From NCBI GenBank assembly GCA_903834785.1, contig CAILKP010000009.1, positions 1 to 64,000 on the forward strand: a stretch of 64,000 nucleotides of DNA, written 5' to 3'. This stretch comes from an uncultured bacterium. Its GTDB lineage: Bacteria > Planctomycetota > Phycisphaerae > Phycisphaerales > UBA1924. Under the pieces are notes generated by a model. The model ran no database searches and was not told the DNA's origin. It saw only the letters and a list, made by a program, of their open reading frames with translations. The position numbers were made by a program, and so were the translations under genes. Positions 61,769-64,000 of the stretch are shown here, in pieces. Numbering within the stretch: position 1 is the stretch's first letter; each line of letters starts with the position of its first letter.

Positions 61769-62803
61769 TCAGCGGGCCTGCCAGTTCCAGTCGCGGTTGG
61801 TGGCGAAGTTGCTCCAGCGGGTCATGTCGCGGAGTTCGTCGATGCCGAGGGTTTCGACGTGGCCGTCGGCCATCGCGGTGGTGACTTTGCCGAAGTGGCG
61901 GGCATCGAGGTTGCCCCAGGTTGACGGGGCGCGGAGCGCGTTGAAGGTGTTGCTGGCGTTCCACGCACCACCGTCGGCACCCGTGCTAGAGCGGGTGGAA
62001 GGGAAGTTGCGTGGCGGGGTGACGAGCCAGTAGCCGGGCAGGACGCGGCCGGTGTCGGGGAAGTTCTGGCCGTAGTTCCAGAAGGGCGTGCCCGGGGTTT
62101 CGGCGACATCGCCGCCGCGGCTGGAGGCAAAGACGATGAGCTTGCTGGAGTTGCGGATATCAGAGAGCTTCTTGACGTAGAACTCACCGGGCGGGCGGGT
62201 GTTGATCTGACCAAAGGGCTGGCCGCGGAATGCGCCGTGGGAGAAGGAGCCTCCGAAGTAAACGCCGTTCATGCCGAAGGATGGGTGATAGCCGTAGGCG
62301 GCCTGCAGCGTGCGCTGGCCGTCAGTGCCTTCGTACATGGTCCACTCGTTGCTGTCAGGGGCGGGCTGGCCGACCTTGGGGCGGTTGCGGAAGTTCTCGT
62401 TGGTGCGGCCGTCGAGTTGAAAGAAGTCGAGCGGGAGATTGGACCACGTGCGGAGGTGGTGGACCCAAGTCTTTGAGGCGGAGCCTTCCATGTAGAGTGC
62501 CGAGGCGGTGCGCGGGAAGGGATCAACCGGGCGGAGGAGGTAGCGCGGGGGAGTCTGGCCGGGGTGGACCCAGGCCCATGCCGGGCCTGCGGGAACAACT
62601 CGTTCTTTGCCTTCCTGCGCGTAGGCGAAGGCGGCCTGGCCAAGTTGCTGTGCCGCCGCGGCTTCGCGGGTTGCCTGTGCGGCCTTGCGGGCGGAGCCCA
62701 GCGAGGGGAGCAGGATGGCCACCAGGAGCGCGATGATGGCGATGACCACCAGAAGCTCAATGAGGGTGAAAGCGGAGAGTGAACGGGAAGCGGAGCGGGT
62801 CAT
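61769..62803 (-). CDS. Type IV pilin-like protein, DUF1559-like (paralogue 2)
   Basis: 344 residues. [40 protein letters not shown] is the prepilin signal, and [36 protein letters not shown] the C-terminal match to paralogue 1. [20 protein letters not shown] and [13 protein letters not shown] are shared as well. They are tandem duplicates, separated by 300 bases with a terminator each. Role unknown; possibly surface pseudopilins. Confidence 0.85.
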   Translation of the reverse strand: MTRSASRSLSAFTLIELLVVIAIIALLVAILLPSLGSARKAAQATREAAAAQQLGQAAFAYAQEGKERVVPAGPAWAWVHPGQTPPRYLLRPVDPFPRTASALYMEGSASKTWVHHLRTWSNLPLDFFQLDGRTNENFRNRPKVGQPAPDSNEWTMYEGTDGQRTLQAAYGYHPSFGMNGVYFGGSFSHGAFRGQPFGQINTRPPGEFYVKKLSDIRNSSKLIVFASSRGGDVAETPGTPFWNYGQNFPDTGRVLPGYWLVTPPRNFPSTRSSTGADGGAWNASNTFNALRAPSTWGNLDARHFGKVTTAMADGHVETLGIDELRDMTRWSNFATNRDWNWQAR

Positions 62804-63070
62804 GGAAAGCGGACCTCCTGCACATCAGAAACCCCAGAACGAGGGATGTGTCAGGAGAGTGTACATGATGATTGCCCCCCAGACAAGGGGGTTTCTGAAC
62901 GAATTTGGCGAGTTGTGGGACATGCATGTTCGTATTTTGATAGTATTCCCAATCCGAGTCGCCATGATTTAACGCGAATGACGGGGAGGGGGACGGGGGT
63001 CGCGACTGCAGGGTCGCGAGTCGTGAGGTGAAAGGCGCAGTGGCAGGAAGGCGGGGAGTGGGAAATGAAA
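62804..63070 (-). promoter_or_regulatory. Leader region of paralogue 2, inverted repeat
   Basis: CAGAAACCCC (62826-62835) and GGGGTTTCTG (62888-62897) form a 10-bp inverted repeat about 50 bases apart, and CCCCC-AGACAA-GGGGG is nested at 62876-62891. Lies within the first 100 bases upstream of the pilin-like start; may fold in the 5' leader. The remaining part to 63070 contains nothing identifiable. Confidence 0.45.
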
Positions 63071-63096
63071 AACCGCCGCGGTTGGGGGCGGCGGTT
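63071..63096 (-). terminator. Terminator of the BON-like gene
   Basis: AACCGCCGC and GCGGCGGTT pair over 9 bp around an 8-base loop; on the minus strand it ends in TTTTTC. Confidence 0.75.
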
Positions 63097-63152
63097 GGGT
63101 GGGGAGGTTGAGAGGCGAGGCGGGCTGGCGGAGGCTGGTGTCTGGAAGGGAT

Positions 63153-63554
63153 TCAGCCGCCGACTTTGACTGCCATTTCGACGGGGAAGCCGCCCTTGGT
63201 GCTGTCGACGATCTTGGTGAGTTCGTCCATGTCGGCCTTGGTTTTGACGGTGCCAGAGACCGTGACCTTTTTGCCATCCTCGGAGGGGGCGATGGTGATG
63301 GAGGAGAACTTCCACTTGTTCTGCTCGGTCAGGACGGCCTTGGCGACGGTGGCCTGGACGGTGTCGGCCTCGCGGGTGGAGGTGATGACGACATCGCCGG
63401 AACCGCCGGTGGAGATGTAGATGGTCCAGCCGAGGGCACTGACGATGATGAGGGCGAGGCCGGCGATGAGCACGGGGCGCGGGATGCCGCTGGATTTAGC
63501 AGCGGCGGCGGGCTTCTTGGCGGGGGCGTCGAGGGAGGAGCGAGGCGTGGCCAT
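63153..63554 (-). CDS. Small membrane-anchored protein, BON-like
   Basis: 133 residues: Ala/Lys-rich N-terminus, one transmembrane helix (PVLIAGLALIIVSALGWTIYI) and a C-terminal alpha/beta part (TREADTVQATVAKAVLTEQN, KVTVSGTVKTKADMDELTKIV) that looks like a BON domain, often binding membranes. Function unknown. tRNA-Leu lies beyond its start on the opposite strand. Confidence 0.65.
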   Translation of the reverse strand: MATPRSSLDAPAKKPAAAAKSSGIPRPVLIAGLALIIVSALGWTIYISTGGSGDVVITSTREADTVQATVAKAVLTEQNKWKFSSITIAPSEDGKKVTVSGTVKTKADMDELTKIVDSTKGGFPVEMAVKVGG

Positions 63555-63638
63555 GGTTGATGGTAGGGTACGGGAGAAAAGGCGGGGCGGATCGGGCGAA
63601 ATAGCGAGGTTGGGCGGTATGATGCGGGGGAGGTCGCC

Positions 63639-63722
63639 GCGGGCGTGGCGAAATTGGCAGACGCACGGGATTTAGGTTCCCGTGGCCGCAAGGTCGTGCA
63701 GGTTCAAGTCCTGTCGCCCGCA
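63639..63722 (+). tRNA. tRNA-Leu, anticodon UAG
   Basis: 84 bases fold as a tRNA with the long variable arm of leucine: acceptor stem GCGGGCG (63639-63645) with CGCCCGC (63715-63721), anticodon stem CGGGA/TCCCG, loop TTTAGGT with anticodon TAG at 63673-63675, variable arm GGCCGCAAGGTCGT, and T arm GCAGG-TTCAAGT-CCTGT. No encoded CCA follows. Reads CUA and, by wobble, other CUN codons. Confidence 0.96.
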
Positions 63723-63737
63723 CTGAGGACGCGCAGG

Positions 63738-64000
63738 TCACGGTTCCGTGATTCACCGCGGAGGACGCGGAGGAAGAGGAGGAAACGGAGGGAGAAGCGG
63801 GGAAAGGCAGGAAGGCGGAAAGCGGGCTCACGCGGAGCACCGGAGGACCGGAGAAAGGCGGGAGGAGGAGCACGAGGAGGTCACGGCTCCGTGATTCAAC
63901 GCGGAGGACGCGGAGGGGGAGGAGGAAACGGAGGGAGACGAGGGGAAAGGCAGGAAGGCGGAAAGCGGGCTCACGCGGAGCACCGGAGGAAGGCGGGATG
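63738..64000 (+). repeat. CGGAGG-rich tandem element after tRNA-Leu
   Basis: Two copies of a unit with a period of 143 bases, each beginning with the hairpin TCACGG-T/C-T-CCGTGA (63738 and 63881), then GCGGAGGACGCGGAGG, AAACGGAGGGAGA, GGCAGGAAGGCGGAAAGCGGG, CTCACGCGGAGCACCGGAGG. The second copy runs to the window end. The same words occur inverted at 25040-25183. Confidence 0.85.

Noticed and set aside
63738-64000. Pseudogene or coding repeat
   Set aside because: Period 143 is not a multiple of three and the frame is interrupted; treated as non-coding repeat.

Overview
The window is about 64 kb of high-GC chromosome that most resembles a planctomycete of the class Phycisphaerae. The signs are secreted proteins ending in a PT-P motif, a short hydrophobic stretch and poly-Arg (PEP-CTERM-like), dockerin-like Ca-binding repeats, several type IV pilin-like proteins with [17 protein letters not shown]-termini, an excisionase-type HTH fused to a receiver domain, a long divergent sigma-70-like protein, and many lineage-style hypothetical proteins. 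The assignment is inference from protein style; no 16S gene is present.

Layout. 0.05-4.5 kb: a compact arsenic operon (arsR, arsC, arsD, arsA, arsC, aquaporin) behind a promoter overlapped by a palindromic operator, with no ArsB/Acr3 pump in view. 4.7-5.7 kb: a STAS antagonist and an RsbW-like kinase (partner-switching pair). 5.8-9.2 kb: a PEP-CTERM-like exported protein and a large exported repeat protein. 9.8-12.5 kb: HTH-receiver regulator, a duplicated stem-loop repeat, and a dehydratase-ACP-dehydratase lipid module. 12.7-14.2 kb: ECF-type sigma factor with its overlapping membrane partner. 14.4-20.5 kb: a double zinc-ribbon membrane protein, a MauE/thioredoxin-like membrane protein and a NapH-like ferredoxin-TPR protein. 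20.6-28.7 kb: pdxH, a SprA-like protein, an NTF2-like protein, the sigma-like protein, an exported unknown with mqnA, and small unknowns.

28.7-46.7 kb is a flagellar block: flgF with an upstream small gene on the minus strand, then flgG, flgA, flgH, flgI, flgJ-like, flgN-like, flgK, flgL, fliW, csrA and three flagellins on the plus strand. Seven sites resemble sigma-54 -24/-12 elements. Four of them lie so close to a start codon that the predicted mRNA would be leaderless. FliW, CsrA and flagellin together form the known homeostatic circuit limiting flagellin translation.

46.7-64 kb: hpt, eno, a PhoU-like regulator, a TVP38-like membrane protein, a three-gene set with a lipoprotein and an RDD membrane protein, an operon of pilin-like, dockerin-like and PEP-CTERM-like proteins, rnr (RNase R), two paralogous pilin-like genes, a BON-like membrane protein and tRNA-Leu(UAG).

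Dispersed intergenic repeats are a second theme: AT-rich CAAATTG/CAAATGG arrays at seven places, a CGGAGG-rich element near 25.1 kb and in tandem after the tRNA, and a duplicated stem-loop element at 10.6 kb. Coding is dense; the larger gaps are mostly repeats, terminators and divergent promoter regions.
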